Part shown: one piece after another, positions 26,481 through 35,674 of the stretch | How the letters are laid out: every line of letters starts with the position of its first letter | Numbering within the stretch: the stretch's first letter is position 1 | Source of the DNA: Chlamydiae bacterium CG10_big_fil_rev_8_21_14_0_10_42_34 | Lineage (GTDB): Bacteria > Chlamydiota > Chlamydiia > Chlamydiales > SM23-39 | DNA: 64,000 nt | Direction: 5' to 3' | Assembly: GCA_002773795.1 (NCBI GenBank) | Contig: PFAD01000020.1 | Span: 124,001 to 188,000 of the forward strand | The notes under the pieces: generated by a model | The model's input: the letters and a program-made list of their open reading frames with translations, nothing else | What the model was told of the DNA's origin: nothing | The model's database searches: none | Program-made: the position numbers and the translations under genes

Positions 26481-27731
26481 ATGAAAAATCCACCAACTAT
26501 TTTCCATAGCATTCCTCGTAATCAACATGCTCAGATTACAGACATGGTGCTACTAGAGGACCTTAAGCCAAACGATTCAGATGCAATTAACAATGGACTA
26601 ATCAGCCTGTATCTAGCTCTATCTATTGCCGAAGATGCTCTTAATGAGTTTGCAAATAACCGCTATAGATCATTCGATGCTTTACTAGGCAATAATTCAT
26701 GTTACTTAGTCTCATATAACATATACCTAATAGCCCATCGATTTAAATCACAACAAAATCTAACAATAGGTCCAGCTCTAAATAAAATTAGGGAAACCAA
26801 ACAGAAACTCCTTATTGCAACAAATTCGTTCAAGACAAAAATCAAGACCCCATCGGTGGGCAGCTTTCTAAGTGCAAACAACATACATTTAGACTTAGAC
26901 CCTGACTTCATCTACCTAGCTATGGCATACGCATGTACACAAGCAAAGGAAAAAAATGAATTTGAATTTGAAGAAACAAATTATAAAAACCTCCTAAATA
27001 TTTACAGCAAGAAACTAAATATAGATATTCCAAAGAAGACCGTCATCAATCTGGTAAAGCACTGGCAAAAAACCCTCTCTATTTCTAGTATAAAAACTTT
27101 GCGACAACGTCAAACTAACACTCCAAACCAGCCAGAAGAACTTTGGAGAGAATACCTTTCGGACCGATATATTTTAACCGATAAAAGAGATAGGTTATGC
27201 GCTCCAAGCCTCTATTCAGCAGCAACAATTTTTTCCCAACTCACTCAAATTGAAGGTGCGATATTGGGACTCCAAGTAAATATCGTTAGTCAGCCCAAAA
27301 ATAGAATCTCAACCTTTACACTATTTTACCAAGTACAAAAAGATCACAGTTACAGACTGGTAAATTCAGAGAAATTACCAGACAGTGACCCGATCTATAT
27401 GTTTGTGGGGTGTAGATATATATCAGATATAGAGAAAATTGACATCAGAGCGATTCAGCACGAACTCGAGGAAAAAGACCTAAAAACGATTATTCTTGCT
27501 CACGAAGTAACCTACCCACAATACCCTAAATCTTTAAATGCAGAAAACATTCTACCTACCCACCCTGAAATAATTGAACACATTAAAAAATATAAAAAAT
27601 TAAAAGGCTTTTCCCTTGAGGATCCCTCAATTTTGTGCCTTGCTCATATTTTTATTGATGATATCTTGACTCAATCCCTCGCAAGTTATGACCACCCCAC
27701 ATTTTTGCCACAACTCCCACAAAAAAAATAA
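26481..27731 (+). CDS. Unknown 416-residue soluble protein, module copy 1
   Basis: The protein starts at an ATG after AAGG and has no signal peptide or membrane segment. It is clearly homologous to the protein at 30582. Shared landmarks, in order, are NGL...EF...SFDALLGNNSC near the N-terminus, the VGSFLSANN / LGSYLREN stretch, a beta-like block ending TIILAHEVTYPQYP (MILAYAAAHRQYP in the paralogue), and a C-terminal block with DPSILCLAHIFIDDI. No catalytic motif is recognised. Its fixed place between a glycine-zipper protein and a permease suggests a joint role, perhaps regulating or using the transported compound, which is inference. Confidence 0.8.
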   Translation: MKNPPTIFHSIPRNQHAQITDMVLLEDLKPNDSDAINNGLISLYLALSIAEDALNEFANNRYRSFDALLGNNSCYLVSYNIYLIAHRFKSQQNLTIGPALNKIRETKQKLLIATNSFKTKIKTPSVGSFLSANNIHLDLDPDFIYLAMAYACTQAKEKNEFEFEETNYKNLLNIYSKKLNIDIPKKTVINLVKHWQKTLSISSIKTLRQRQTNTPNQPEELWREYLSDRYILTDKRDRLCAPSLYSAATIFSQLTQIEGAILGLQVNIVSQPKNRISTFTLFYQVQKDHSYRLVNSEKLPDSDPIYMFVGCRYISDIEKIDIRAIQHELEEKDLKTIILAHEVTYPQYPKSLNAENILPTHPEIIEHIKKYKKLKGFSLEDPSILCLAHIFIDDILTQSLASYDHPTFLPQLPQKK

Positions 27732-27801
27732 TTTTCTCTTTTTTTTCAGATAGCTATTTCCCCTCTCCAAATAAATCCTCTAATCCGATAGCCTAACCTT
27801 T

Positions 27802-29034
27802 ATGGAGACAAATCCAACTTATAACTCAGTACCAGATCAACATCAAAATTTCTGGCAATTAGCGAGTATTCAAGCTTCGGCATCTGGAATTCCAGTAATT
27901 ATTGTCGGGGGCCAAGTTGCAGCCAAATTTGGCGCCGGGGTAGGAATCACTTCGATTATTCTAGGCAATTTGATCTTATGGCTTATTGGAACTGCAGTTA
28001 TTTCTATGACCGCTTCTGGCAGAAATAATGCTCTCCAAAACATAAACTCTTACTTAGGGAAACTTGGAGGCACCTCAGCTGCAATATTTCTGGTTCTTGC
28101 ATTTTTATCTTGGTATATCATTCAAATAAACTCAGCGACCAAGGCTATCTCAAGTTTGGTTTTGTACAACAACAACTCTTTAAGACTCGGGGCAGCTCTA
28201 GGTGCTTTTATCTCCCTACTGTCTATAGGTGGCATAGTTCTAATCAAAAAATATTGTACAGCTATCTTTCCTTTCCTTATTTGTTTTGCTGCTTATTCAA
28301 TGTTCGAACACGCAACTAACATAGACATAACCTCCTCCTGGGGATTTTCCTTGCTGGGAATCTTTGCAGTAGTCTCGACAAATCTTGCAGGGATTGTAAA
28401 TTTACCGACTTTCTTCAGACACTCACGCTCACGTAGTGATTCTTATTTAGGCTTGAGCCTTATGATAATTTTTACGATGATTCTTCAAGCTTATACAGTT
28501 GTTATAGGTTTTAACAACCCAATCTCGCTTTCATCTGACAACATGGTCTTCTCCGTCTTTTTAATCACTTTTATCATCCTCTCTCTGATTAGCGCAAACT
28601 TAGTGAATATCTATTTTGCATCAGCTGGTTGGGAGATGATCTTTCCTCACCGTAAATCGAATAAGGAATACGTCATTATTGGCCTGCTGGGAACGCTTGC
28701 ATACACTTTCATTCAGCTCACAGCTCCCATGCAATTTTTCCTCGATGTAGCTGAAAATTTCATCGCAAGTCTTGGAATCATCCTCCTCTTATCGTTTCTT
28801 ACTAAAACGTTTGAGCACCACAGACCTAGACCATATGAAAAAATGATCAACTTTAGTTGTTGGTTTTTTGGAGCAATTATCGGAACTCTATACAGCGCCA
28901 AAAATCCAGAAACCTCAAACACATTAATCATCTCTTTTTGCGCGACAACCCTTGCTTTCCTTTTTATTATCTACATCGAAGAGACTTACTGGTCGGCAAA
29001 AAAAATTATATTAGAACACAAACATGAATCATAA
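27802..29034 (+). CDS. CodB/NCS1-like permease, copy 1
   Basis: The 410-residue protein has about 12 hydrophobic segments. The pattern NFWQLASIQASASGIP...GAGVGITSIILGNLILW, then NLPTFFRHSRSRSDS and later NLVNIYFASAGWE, parallels cytosine permease CodB (LTADFVRFGRN and NDNALYASGLG) in the nucleobase:cation symporter-1 family. Nucleobase or a related small heterocycle is a plausible substrate, not shown. It lies 70 bases after the 416-residue gene, and its last 11 bases overlap the next permease. Confidence 0.72.
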   Translation: METNPTYNSVPDQHQNFWQLASIQASASGIPVIIVGGQVAAKFGAGVGITSIILGNLILWLIGTAVISMTASGRNNALQNINSYLGKLGGTSAAIFLVLAFLSWYIIQINSATKAISSLVLYNNNSLRLGAALGAFISLLSIGGIVLIKKYCTAIFPFLICFAAYSMFEHATNIDITSSWGFSLLGIFAVVSTNLAGIVNLPTFFRHSRSRSDSYLGLSLMIIFTMILQAYTVVIGFNNPISLSSDNMVFSVFLITFIILSLISANLVNIYFASAGWEMIFPHRKSNKEYVIIGLLGTLAYTFIQLTAPMQFFLDVAENFIASLGIILLLSFLTKTFEHHRPRPYEKMINFSCWFFGAIIGTLYSAKNPETSNTLIISFCATTLAFLFIIYIEETYWSAKKIILEHKHES

Positions 29035-30256
29035 ATTAGCCGATACACAACAGTCTTTTTGGCAGCTCACCGCCATCCAACTCTCTGGATGGATGAGCCT
29101 TCCCATCCTCGCAACGAGTATCCTTGTCCTGCAGCAAAACAGCTTCTTAGGAGCGGCGCTCACCATTTTTGTTGGCAATGCGATCCTTTGGTTTCTTCGC
29201 CTTGGGATCATCTCCATGAGCCATAATAAAAGACAAAGCACCCTTGATTTGGCCCATGAGTACTTTGGCAAAGCAGGAAGCTACTTCATTGCATCGCTCC
29301 TTCTTATATCAACTCTTGTATGGTTTTTGATTCAGACAACAGCTGCCAGCAACGCACTGACACATCTTATCACTCTAAACGAGAGTCCGAAAATCGATCA
29401 ATTTGTCCAAGTATGCGTACTCATTGGACTTGCAAGTACATTTCTCTGCATGGAAGGGATCGTCCTTTTAAGACGCTTATCTATGATTGCCTTCCCCATT
29501 TTGCTTGTCACATTTGCAGTCATATTCCTATATAACTTTGGAGGATCACACACCAACCAAAATGCCCTTTCGCTCTCGGGCCTATCTCTTGTTTTGGCAA
29601 CCAACCTTGGGATCACCGCAGACATGCCAACCTTTTTCCGGCACTCCAATTCATGGAACGACTCCATTAAAGCACTTACCGCAACACAAGTGATCAGCTT
29701 AATTCTAGGGTTAGCAAGCCTGTATCTTGGATCACTCATCAATGGGATGTTTGAGATTAACCAGTCACTTTTACTCCAAAGTGATCATGAAATCCTACGA
29801 ACCGCCATGATCATCTTCATTTTCGTCTCTGCGGTAACAGCAAACGTGGCAAACGTTTATTCTGCCTCAGTGGGCTGGGAAATCATCGCCCCTAAAGCCC
29901 TGATTGGCCGCCAAGAATACCTCATCTTGGGCCTTGGACTTACAATGTTTTATATTCTATTTGCAAATGTGTTTTCTCCCGATGCCGTCCTGTCTTTGTC
30001 CGATAATGCCCTTGTTAACTTAAGCCTTGTGCTTATCTTTGCTTACGTCCTTTCTAAAACGCAAAAACACCCCCATACACTCCACCAAAAAGCCACCTAC
30101 TTTATCGCCTGGGCCACCGCTACCTCACTGAACGCAATCCAACAGCTCTACAGCCCATTTCCAGCCCTCTCTCCCCTTTTTGTTACACTCTGCTCAATCC
30201 TCCTCGTTTTAGCCCTATCCTATGGATTATCCCGCCTACGCAAACGCTCTTATTAG
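29024..30256 (+). CDS. CodB/NCS1-like permease, copy 2
   Basis: A 410-residue paralogue of the preceding permease, with SFWQLTAIQLSG, VGNAILWFLRLGIISMS, DMPTFFRHSNSWNDS and NVANVYSASVGWEI. It has the same number of membrane segments and is translationally coupled to copy 1 through an 11-base overlap. Its base composition is noticeably less AT-rich than copy 1, which hints at an older resident or a different origin. The pair may act as a heteromer or have split substrates; both are guesses. Confidence 0.72.
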   Translation: MNHKLADTQQSFWQLTAIQLSGWMSLPILATSILVLQQNSFLGAALTIFVGNAILWFLRLGIISMSHNKRQSTLDLAHEYFGKAGSYFIASLLLISTLVWFLIQTTAASNALTHLITLNESPKIDQFVQVCVLIGLASTFLCMEGIVLLRRLSMIAFPILLVTFAVIFLYNFGGSHTNQNALSLSGLSLVLATNLGITADMPTFFRHSNSWNDSIKALTATQVISLILGLASLYLGSLINGMFEINQSLLLQSDHEILRTAMIIFIFVSAVTANVANVYSASVGWEIIAPKALIGRQEYLILGLGLTMFYILFANVFSPDAVLSLSDNALVNLSLVLIFAYVLSKTQKHPHTLHQKATYFIAWATATSLNAIQQLYSPFPALSPLFVTLCSILLVLALSYGLSRLRKRSY

Positions 30257-30324
30257 TGGGATAAAGAACCCAACTAACACAGGCTCAACAATTCAAGTAT
30301 TTATTTATAATAAACCTCTTATTC

Positions 30325-30333
30325 TGTTATAAT
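30325..30333 (+). promoter_or_regulatory. Extended -10 promoter of the second permease module
   Basis: TGTTATAAT at 30325-30333 is a perfect extended -10 (TGn plus TATAAT) about 28 bases before the ATG at 30362, with AGAGGA as ribosome-binding site. The -35 region is AT-rich without a clear hexamer. The arrangement matches that before module copy 1 (TGTTAAAAT, 32 bases upstream of its start). Confidence 0.6.
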
Positions 30334-30361
30334 TGATGCCATTACAAAATAAAGAGGATTT

Positions 30362-30553
30362 ATGAAATTAGATTTTACTCGTATTTACGGGATAGTAGGC
30401 AAAGTAGCGTGTGGAGTAGCGGGAGGGATCGTTGGTATAGTAACGATGGGTCCGATAGCAGCGATAGCAGGTGTATTTGTAGGGGTAGCAGCGAGTCATC
30501 TACTGGAAAAAGCGATGAGTCCACGCCCAAAATCCACCAATTCACAAATATGA
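30362..30553 (+). CDS. 63-residue glycine-zipper membrane protein, module copy 2
   Basis: A small protein with a glycine-rich hydrophobic core, GKVACGVAGGIVGIVTMGP followed by AAIAGVFVGVAASHLL, then a polar basic tail (PRPKSTNSQI). Spacing of glycine residues gives repeated GxxxG. The layout matches the protein at 26251: basic start, two short hydrophobic helices, basic tail. A strong ribosome-binding site (AGAGGA) supports expression. The unknown 404-residue gene follows 28 bases later. Confidence 0.68.
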   Translation: MKLDFTRIYGIVGKVACGVAGGIVGIVTMGPIAAIAGVFVGVAASHLLEKAMSPRPKSTNSQI

Positions 30554-30581
30554 ATTCAAATATATCGCCAGGGACCAAGCC

Positions 30582-31796
30582 ATGAAATCAGCATCCCCTC
30601 CATCTCCAGTTTTTGAAAAAGGGATCAATTTTCCCGCATCGCTTACAGATGAAAACAAAAACCACTCTTTATCTGACTTACTCCCCTATGACGCGCATAA
30701 AAAAGTTCAAGGACACCTTACTAATGGTTTAAAAGAATATAAGATGCTCCTTGTATCAGCAAGAGACACTATTACGGAGTTTTTATCGGGCAATCTAGCT
30801 AGCTTTGATTCCCTTGTTGGCGAGAATGCTTGTCAAATTCGAGCCACACTACTAGCGCTGATTTCAAAATACTTTCCTATTGAAGGGGATCTACTCTTAA
30901 AAAGCATCCTCGACCAGATCAAAAAAATTGAATCGATTAAAGAAATCCCCGACAGCAAACAGACGCTCGGCAGTTATTTAAGGGAGAACAGCCTTGAATT
31001 ACCAATTAATACGAAAGAGCTTTTTCTAATTGCATCTCACATCTTAACAAAAGTTAGAGTTTTGCTCCCCCCTGATGCAGAAAAAAAAATCGTTAGGAAT
31101 GAAAATACAAACACCAAAAAAATTAAAACAATCAGCCCTGTAAGCTCTACTTTTTCTAGAGAATTAGTCAAAAAATTAAGATCTTTGGTTTCCAGAGCCT
31201 CAGTTCAGTTTGTCCAAGATATTGCCGATATCCTCCCGATCCCCGAACCCATTGCAGATATGGTTTCAGAAACGTACTCTTTAGAGCACAATAAATTTGG
31301 AAGGCTAAAATGCCTTCCATGTTTTTGGTATACCCTCATCCTTTTAGAGTACTCTATTAAATTTGACATTCCAATTATCCTTAAAGTTAAACAGATAGCT
31401 ACAGATAGAAACCATGAGGTTTTAAAAGAACTCCCTTTTTACTTCAAGGTGGTTCAAAACCAATATCAAGCAGTTGATTTGTGTGAATTATCTCCTAAAG
31501 AGCCGGCACTTGTGATTTTTGCTAGCTGTTGCAGAAAAGCAGATGAGTTTCCTGTGTTAGACCAATGGAAAGACGAGATTTTAAAATTTAACCCTCGCGA
31601 AATGATTTTAGCATATGCTGCAGCCCACAGACAATATCCCGATGAAGATAACGACAAAGTAGTGAGCAAGGCTAACTGCGAGCTTTATCATCACTACAAA
31701 GAAAAAGCTAACGAATGGGGCTGCTCATTAAACAATCCAAGATTGTTCTTTTTGGTTCATGCGTACTGCGATAAAGTAGGAAACGTACAGGCCTAA
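30582..31796 (+). CDS. Unknown 404-residue soluble protein, module copy 2
   Basis: Homologue of the protein at 26481, with no signal peptide or membrane segment. Shared landmarks are NGLKEYKMLL...EFLSGNLASFDSLVGENAC, LGSYLRENSLEL, the block from LPFYFKVVQNQY to MILAYAAAHRQYP, and the C-terminal NNPRLFFLVHAYCDKV. The middle (about 160-225) is variable between the two. It is cysteine-richer than its paralogue (CLPCFWYT, ASCCRK). The family is unknown to me. It converges on the third permease with a 2-base gap. Confidence 0.8.
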   Translation: MKSASPPSPVFEKGINFPASLTDENKNHSLSDLLPYDAHKKVQGHLTNGLKEYKMLLVSARDTITEFLSGNLASFDSLVGENACQIRATLLALISKYFPIEGDLLLKSILDQIKKIESIKEIPDSKQTLGSYLRENSLELPINTKELFLIASHILTKVRVLLPPDAEKKIVRNENTNTKKIKTISPVSSTFSRELVKKLRSLVSRASVQFVQDIADILPIPEPIADMVSETYSLEHNKFGRLKCLPCFWYTLILLEYSIKFDIPIILKVKQIATDRNHEVLKELPFYFKVVQNQYQAVDLCELSPKEPALVIFASCCRKADEFPVLDQWKDEILKFNPREMILAYAAAHRQYPDEDNDKVVSKANCELYHHYKEKANEWGCSLNNPRLFFLVHAYCDKVGNVQA

Positions 31797-31798
31797 TC

Positions 31799-33040
31799 TT
31801 AGCGCCTTGGCAGATTTTTTATAGACCAAGTCATTTCTTCAATGAACATAATCATACAAAAAGCAATAAGACTGGTGCAAATACCAACAAGTGCTGCATT
31901 CGGGACATTTTTTGAATCTAACCATAAAGAACCAATTGCTGTAAAACAGCCTAAAAACCAACAAAGGGAATTTGATAACTTATCTATATATCGCGGTCTA
32001 TGTTGCACAATTGTTTTTAAGATGTAACTAACTATAAGTACAGCTCCTAGATTTGCAATACATACTGTCCCTATACTTTCCATAAATGCAATGGGGCTTG
32101 ATGAAGCAAAAAACACATATATCATCGTGCCTAGCAAACCAATAACGGCATACCCTTTAGCCCCATGCTTATCCCTGGTAAACATTTCCCAACCAACTGA
32201 CGCCCAATAAATATTTAATAGATTTACGCAGAAAAACATAAGCAATACGAAACACAGCACAATAAGTACGTGCACTATATTTCCGCTGTCATTCAAAATA
32301 AGCTGAATTGGATTAGTTATCCCTATAAAAACAAAACACAATTGAAAAAGGGCATGTAAAATAGACATTATAGTTAAACTAAGACAAGAGTTAGCCTTAG
32401 ATCGGGAATGACGAAAAAATGTTGCTAAATTTACAGTACCCGGGAACCAGGTCAAAATAACAAGTAACATACCTGAGAACGAAAATCCCCAAGACCCCTC
32501 AAAAGAAACTACTCGGTCAGATTTGTATAAAAAATAAACAATGCAAACAAACAAAACTGGGAAACTACAAATATTTACCCATTTAAGAAATTTAATCCCA
32601 CCCATTCCAACTAGAGCACATACAACACCCAAAGCCATACCAACTTTAAGACTTAAATTGTCATAGTTATGAGCATACTTATCTACCAAAAGAGTCAATG
32701 CATCAGCTGGATACTTAATTTGCAAGGCATACCAAACTAAAAAAGCCGCTACTATAACTACAGCAGCTACAATCGTAGAGACTACACCAAGATTTTCTTT
32801 TATATTTTGAATAGTGTGGACTCTTTCACTTGTCATAGACATAATTCCTAGTCCAATAAACCACAGAATTAAATTACCCAAAACTACAGAGGTTACAGCT
32901 ACTCCCGCTCCGTACTCCGTAGAAATCTGAGCTCCTACCATTGTAGAGACCAAACCAAAACCTGAGCTTAGAATAAGAGCTAATTGCCAGTAAGACTGGT
33001 TATTTTCTCGGAGTGAAATCCCGCTATCGACCTGAGCCAT
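31799..33040 (-). CDS. CodB/NCS1-like permease, copy 3
   Basis: The 413-residue protein from the ATG at 33040 has about 12 hydrophobic segments and the family landmarks SYWQLALILSSG, YGAGVAVTSVVLGNLILWFIG, NLATFFRHSRSKANS and NLLNIYWASVGWE. It resembles copy 1 more than copy 2 (GAGV..TS..LGNLILW is shared). A frame extension to a TTG at 33046 is possible. Here the permease is inverted relative to its module partner gene, which argues that the module has been rearranged after duplication. Confidence 0.72.
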   Translation of the reverse strand: MAQVDSGISLRENNQSYWQLALILSSGFGLVSTMVGAQISTEYGAGVAVTSVVLGNLILWFIGLGIMSMTSERVHTIQNIKENLGVVSTIVAAVVIVAAFLVWYALQIKYPADALTLLVDKYAHNYDNLSLKVGMALGVVCALVGMGGIKFLKWVNICSFPVLFVCIVYFLYKSDRVVSFEGSWGFSFSGMLLVILTWFPGTVNLATFFRHSRSKANSCLSLTIMSILHALFQLCFVFIGITNPIQLILNDSGNIVHVLIVLCFVLLMFFCVNLLNIYWASVGWEMFTRDKHGAKGYAVIGLLGTMIYVFFASSSPIAFMESIGTVCIANLGAVLIVSYILKTIVQHRPRYIDKLSNSLCWFLGCFTAIGSLWLDSKNVPNAALVGICTSLIAFCMIMFIEEMTWSIKNLPRR

Positions 33041-33255
33041 CTTCAATCTACAAAAAGTTCCTTTATTCCCTATGTATAAAAGCTAATTACAAATAAGCCT
33101 ACTAATTTCATCAAAACTGTCCTTACAGCAACAGAGATCTCTTCATTTCATCTTTTCAGCTTGTCTATGCGAAGAGCACACAAATTAAACGGCGAGCTCC
33201 AATTTCAACCAAAAAAGGCCCTCAAGAGTCAGAAAAAACACCTTCAAAGGGCTAA

Positions 33256-33287
33256 GCCTGACCTAACCCGTGGCTAGGTGGCTAGGC
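33256..33287 (-). terminator. Hairpins after the lipoprotein gene (minus strand)
   Basis: ACCTAGCC/GGTTAGGT with outer GCCT/AGGC forms a strong stem just 3 bases after the lipoprotein stop on the minus strand. A second, weaker pairing GCCCT/AGGGC follows (33218-33252) and ends in a run of six T residues at 33216-33211, so termination probably occurs there. The rest of the gap from 33041 to 33255 holds nothing I recognise. Confidence 0.5.
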
Positions 33288-33289
33288 TC

Positions 33290-33877
33290 CTAATAATAAG
33301 CTATGACCCCTTGCTCTTTTACTTTCTTTAGAGCGTCTTCGTAGCTCTCTTCATGTACTACATAATGCTTGCCCATAGCAGAATTTGGTCCCGTGTATTT
33401 TTCAATCTCGTACCGTTCATACTCTATTTTTCCTTTGGAAAAATAAACATCCGATATTCCGCTTCCTAGACCAACTTGGTTTTCATCTACAAAATACAAG
33501 CTCACAACAATATGGTCTGTGGGAAAAGGAAAAAAATCTAAATAGGGCCTTATCTCCTGATTGGAATTAATTTCCTTATGTAAACTTTCTGCGATATTAA
33601 CAAGTAGAGTCCTTGCTTCTTCCAAAGAAACAGAATCCTTTCGTGTTTTAACAAGTTTATAGCTAACATAAAAATCTGCTGTCCCATTAACCACATGGCT
33701 CCCTTTTTGAAGCGCATTATTTATTCCATAAGCACTAAGAATCAAGCCTGTATCTACATTAATACGATTCGAAAATGCTCTTATCAGTTTGTATCCAGGA
33801 ATAGAATCCATTGTAATATTTTCCTGGCAGGAAGCAGCCAGAATAAGAAACAAAACTAAAAATTTAATGTATCTCAT
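33290..33877 (-). CDS. Putative lipoprotein
   Basis: The 195-residue protein starts MRYIKFLVLFLILAASC, a type II signal peptide with lipobox LAAS-C, so it should be lipid-anchored in the envelope. The mature part is mixed alpha/beta with YKLIRAFSNRINVDTGLILSAYGI and FYVSYKLVKTRKD; no family is recognised. The first 14 bases overlap the end of the DUF687-like gene, which implies translational coupling with it. Confidence 0.75.
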   Translation of the reverse strand: MRYIKFLVLFLILAASCQENITMDSIPGYKLIRAFSNRINVDTGLILSAYGINNALQKGSHVVNGTADFYVSYKLVKTRKDSVSLEEARTLLVNIAESLHKEINSNQEIRPYLDFFPFPTDHIVVSLYFVDENQVGLGSGISDVYFSKGKIEYERYEIEKYTGPNSAMGKHYVVHEESYEDALKKVKEQGVIAYY

Positions 33878-35645
33878 ATTTTGGAAGAATCTCCTTGGCT
33901 ATAACTGTTTTAATTTGTTTCTGATATTGTTCTTGAATAAAATAGTGGCCGCCAAAGATCATTTCTTTTTGAGGAATAACCCGAACATAAGAATCTTCCG
34001 CTTTCTTCATTACACTTCTTAAGCCTCCGTTACACAGGAGCGAGAGCCCATCCTTATCGCCAATGATGGTATAAACCTCAGCAGCTAAGGTCTTATCTAT
34101 GATTATTGTTGGCCCTACAGGTATCGCTATCACCGTATCCCGGTATGCCTGTGGCATCCGCTGCAACGTCTCTTTCAACACAGCAGCCCCATTGCTAAAT
34201 GTAACACAAATCTGCTTCAGGTTAGGATTATTTTCCAGAATTATCTCCCTTGCAGCTGCCGACAGTTGCTCTACCTGTTTATCTACAGAAGCAGGCATGT
34301 ATAGATTACTTTTAGTGAGAATTTTCTCTGCAATCATCAATCCATGCGGAGCAAATACCGGGAATAGGTAGTCTGCTACAGTGCGATCAATTCCTAATTT
34401 CGCACAAGCCACCAAGCTAACCCCATGGACCAGACTATCATCGTGTACATGATGCGGTTTAATCGCAAATCGACCATCCAAGCTCTCATGTATCTTAGCT
34501 TGAGCCTCAAGCACACTAGCTACGTTATTGTTAATACCACAAAAATAATTAACTGTTCCATTTTTGGTATCTCCGAGAACTTTTAGCTCGGGCATGTATC
34601 TAGAGCCAGAACTGAAAATCTTATCTCCCAGCGACTGTAAATGAAAGTTGTGGAATATAGCATTTATTGCCTTTGACGTCGTGAAAGTTAACGGCCTTTC
34701 TGGAGAAACTGAAAAAGCTCTTGTTAACGCCTGATTTATCCTATTGTCGCTCTGAAATTTAGCCATTGTATTTATGACCTGAACTTGCTCTTCGAAAGGG
34801 ATATCCATCTCAGCGAGTCCCATTTGAGCTAATGATCTTTGGAGATACTGGACTGCGCCAAGAGCAAAGTTTACCGCTTTTGTTTTTGCTTCCGTAATAG
34901 AAGGTCTGCTTGAGTTGTTATGAGCTAAAACAAGAGCTCCTTCTTGAATATCAGAATTATCTACTGGACATATCCTCCCCGGCTCTAAATCAGTTAACGA
35001 GGTAACAGAGACTAAAGACTTGACAGCCATTCCTTCATACATTGAGCTCGGTGAACAAGGAGTCCTTTCAAAATTAAGCACAAAAGTTGCGCTTTGATGG
35101 ATGCGGTTCATTTGGGCGCAAAAAATAACCGGATTAGATGCAAAACCCATATCGTTTGTTATCCGTAAAGCTTGTGAAGATACAAAAGTGTTAAGCTGGC
35201 TCATCATTAGATTTGCAAAATCTTGATCCTGAATTCCTATTGAGATAACCGAACTCGCAGAGCAAGGGATCTCCCATTCGCCCAATCGTATTGAGGAGGA
35301 GGATGTAGAGCTGTGGCTATAATCAGTAATAAATCCTTCTGAAGAAGATACTTGAATCAGTCCATTTGCCTGATTAGATGAATATGTATCTACAAAAATA
35401 CTTGAATCAAAGACTTTGTTCTCCCTGCCCGACAGAGTAGTTATTGGGAATTGAGGCTGGAAATTAGTTTGTGATAATTGAGGTGCTTCATAAGCACACA
35501 AAATTACCTTCAAAGAAGTATCCCCCATAGAATTTAAAGAATACGGGTTGAAAGAAGAGGCCGGGTTTATAAGGTCCCAACTACGTGCTGGGATTGCCGA
35601 CAAAGTCTGAGCCGGTCCCGAAGAGTCTAGGCTAATACATGACAT
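33864..35645 (-). CDS. DUF687-like chlamydial protein
   Basis: The 593-residue protein has a Ser/Pro/Asn-rich N-terminal half (about 1-230) without a signal peptide, and a C-terminal domain with the elbow-like motif ICVTFSNGAAVLKETLQRMP followed by VIAIPVGPTIIID and GDKDGLSLLCN. That order (a TxSxG-type turn, then beta strand with GP) resembles the chlamydia-specific DUF687 family and, more remotely, alpha/beta hydrolases. A His in HHVHDDSLVHG upstream is notable. Function unknown; such proteins are often considered effectors. It sits between the giant gene upstream (29-base gap) and the lipoprotein, forming a three-gene leftward operon. Confidence 0.6.
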   Translation of the reverse strand: MSCISLDSSGPAQTLSAIPARSWDLINPASSFNPYSLNSMGDTSLKVILCAYEAPQLSQTNFQPQFPITTLSGRENKVFDSSIFVDTYSSNQANGLIQVSSSEGFITDYSHSSTSSSSIRLGEWEIPCSASSVISIGIQDQDFANLMMSQLNTFVSSQALRITNDMGFASNPVIFCAQMNRIHQSATFVLNFERTPCSPSSMYEGMAVKSLVSVTSLTDLEPGRICPVDNSDIQEGALVLAHNNSSRPSITEAKTKAVNFALGAVQYLQRSLAQMGLAEMDIPFEEQVQVINTMAKFQSDNRINQALTRAFSVSPERPLTFTTSKAINAIFHNFHLQSLGDKIFSSGSRYMPELKVLGDTKNGTVNYFCGINNNVASVLEAQAKIHESLDGRFAIKPHHVHDDSLVHGVSLVACAKLGIDRTVADYLFPVFAPHGLMIAEKILTKSNLYMPASVDKQVEQLSAAAREIILENNPNLKQICVTFSNGAAVLKETLQRMPQAYRDTVIAIPVGPTIIIDKTLAAEVYTIIGDKDGLSLLCNGGLRSVMKKAEDSYVRVIPQKEMIFGGHYFIQEQYQKQIKTVIAKEILPKYEIH

Positions 35646-35674
35646 TTTATTTCTCCAATTTTGTTGTAAAAGAA

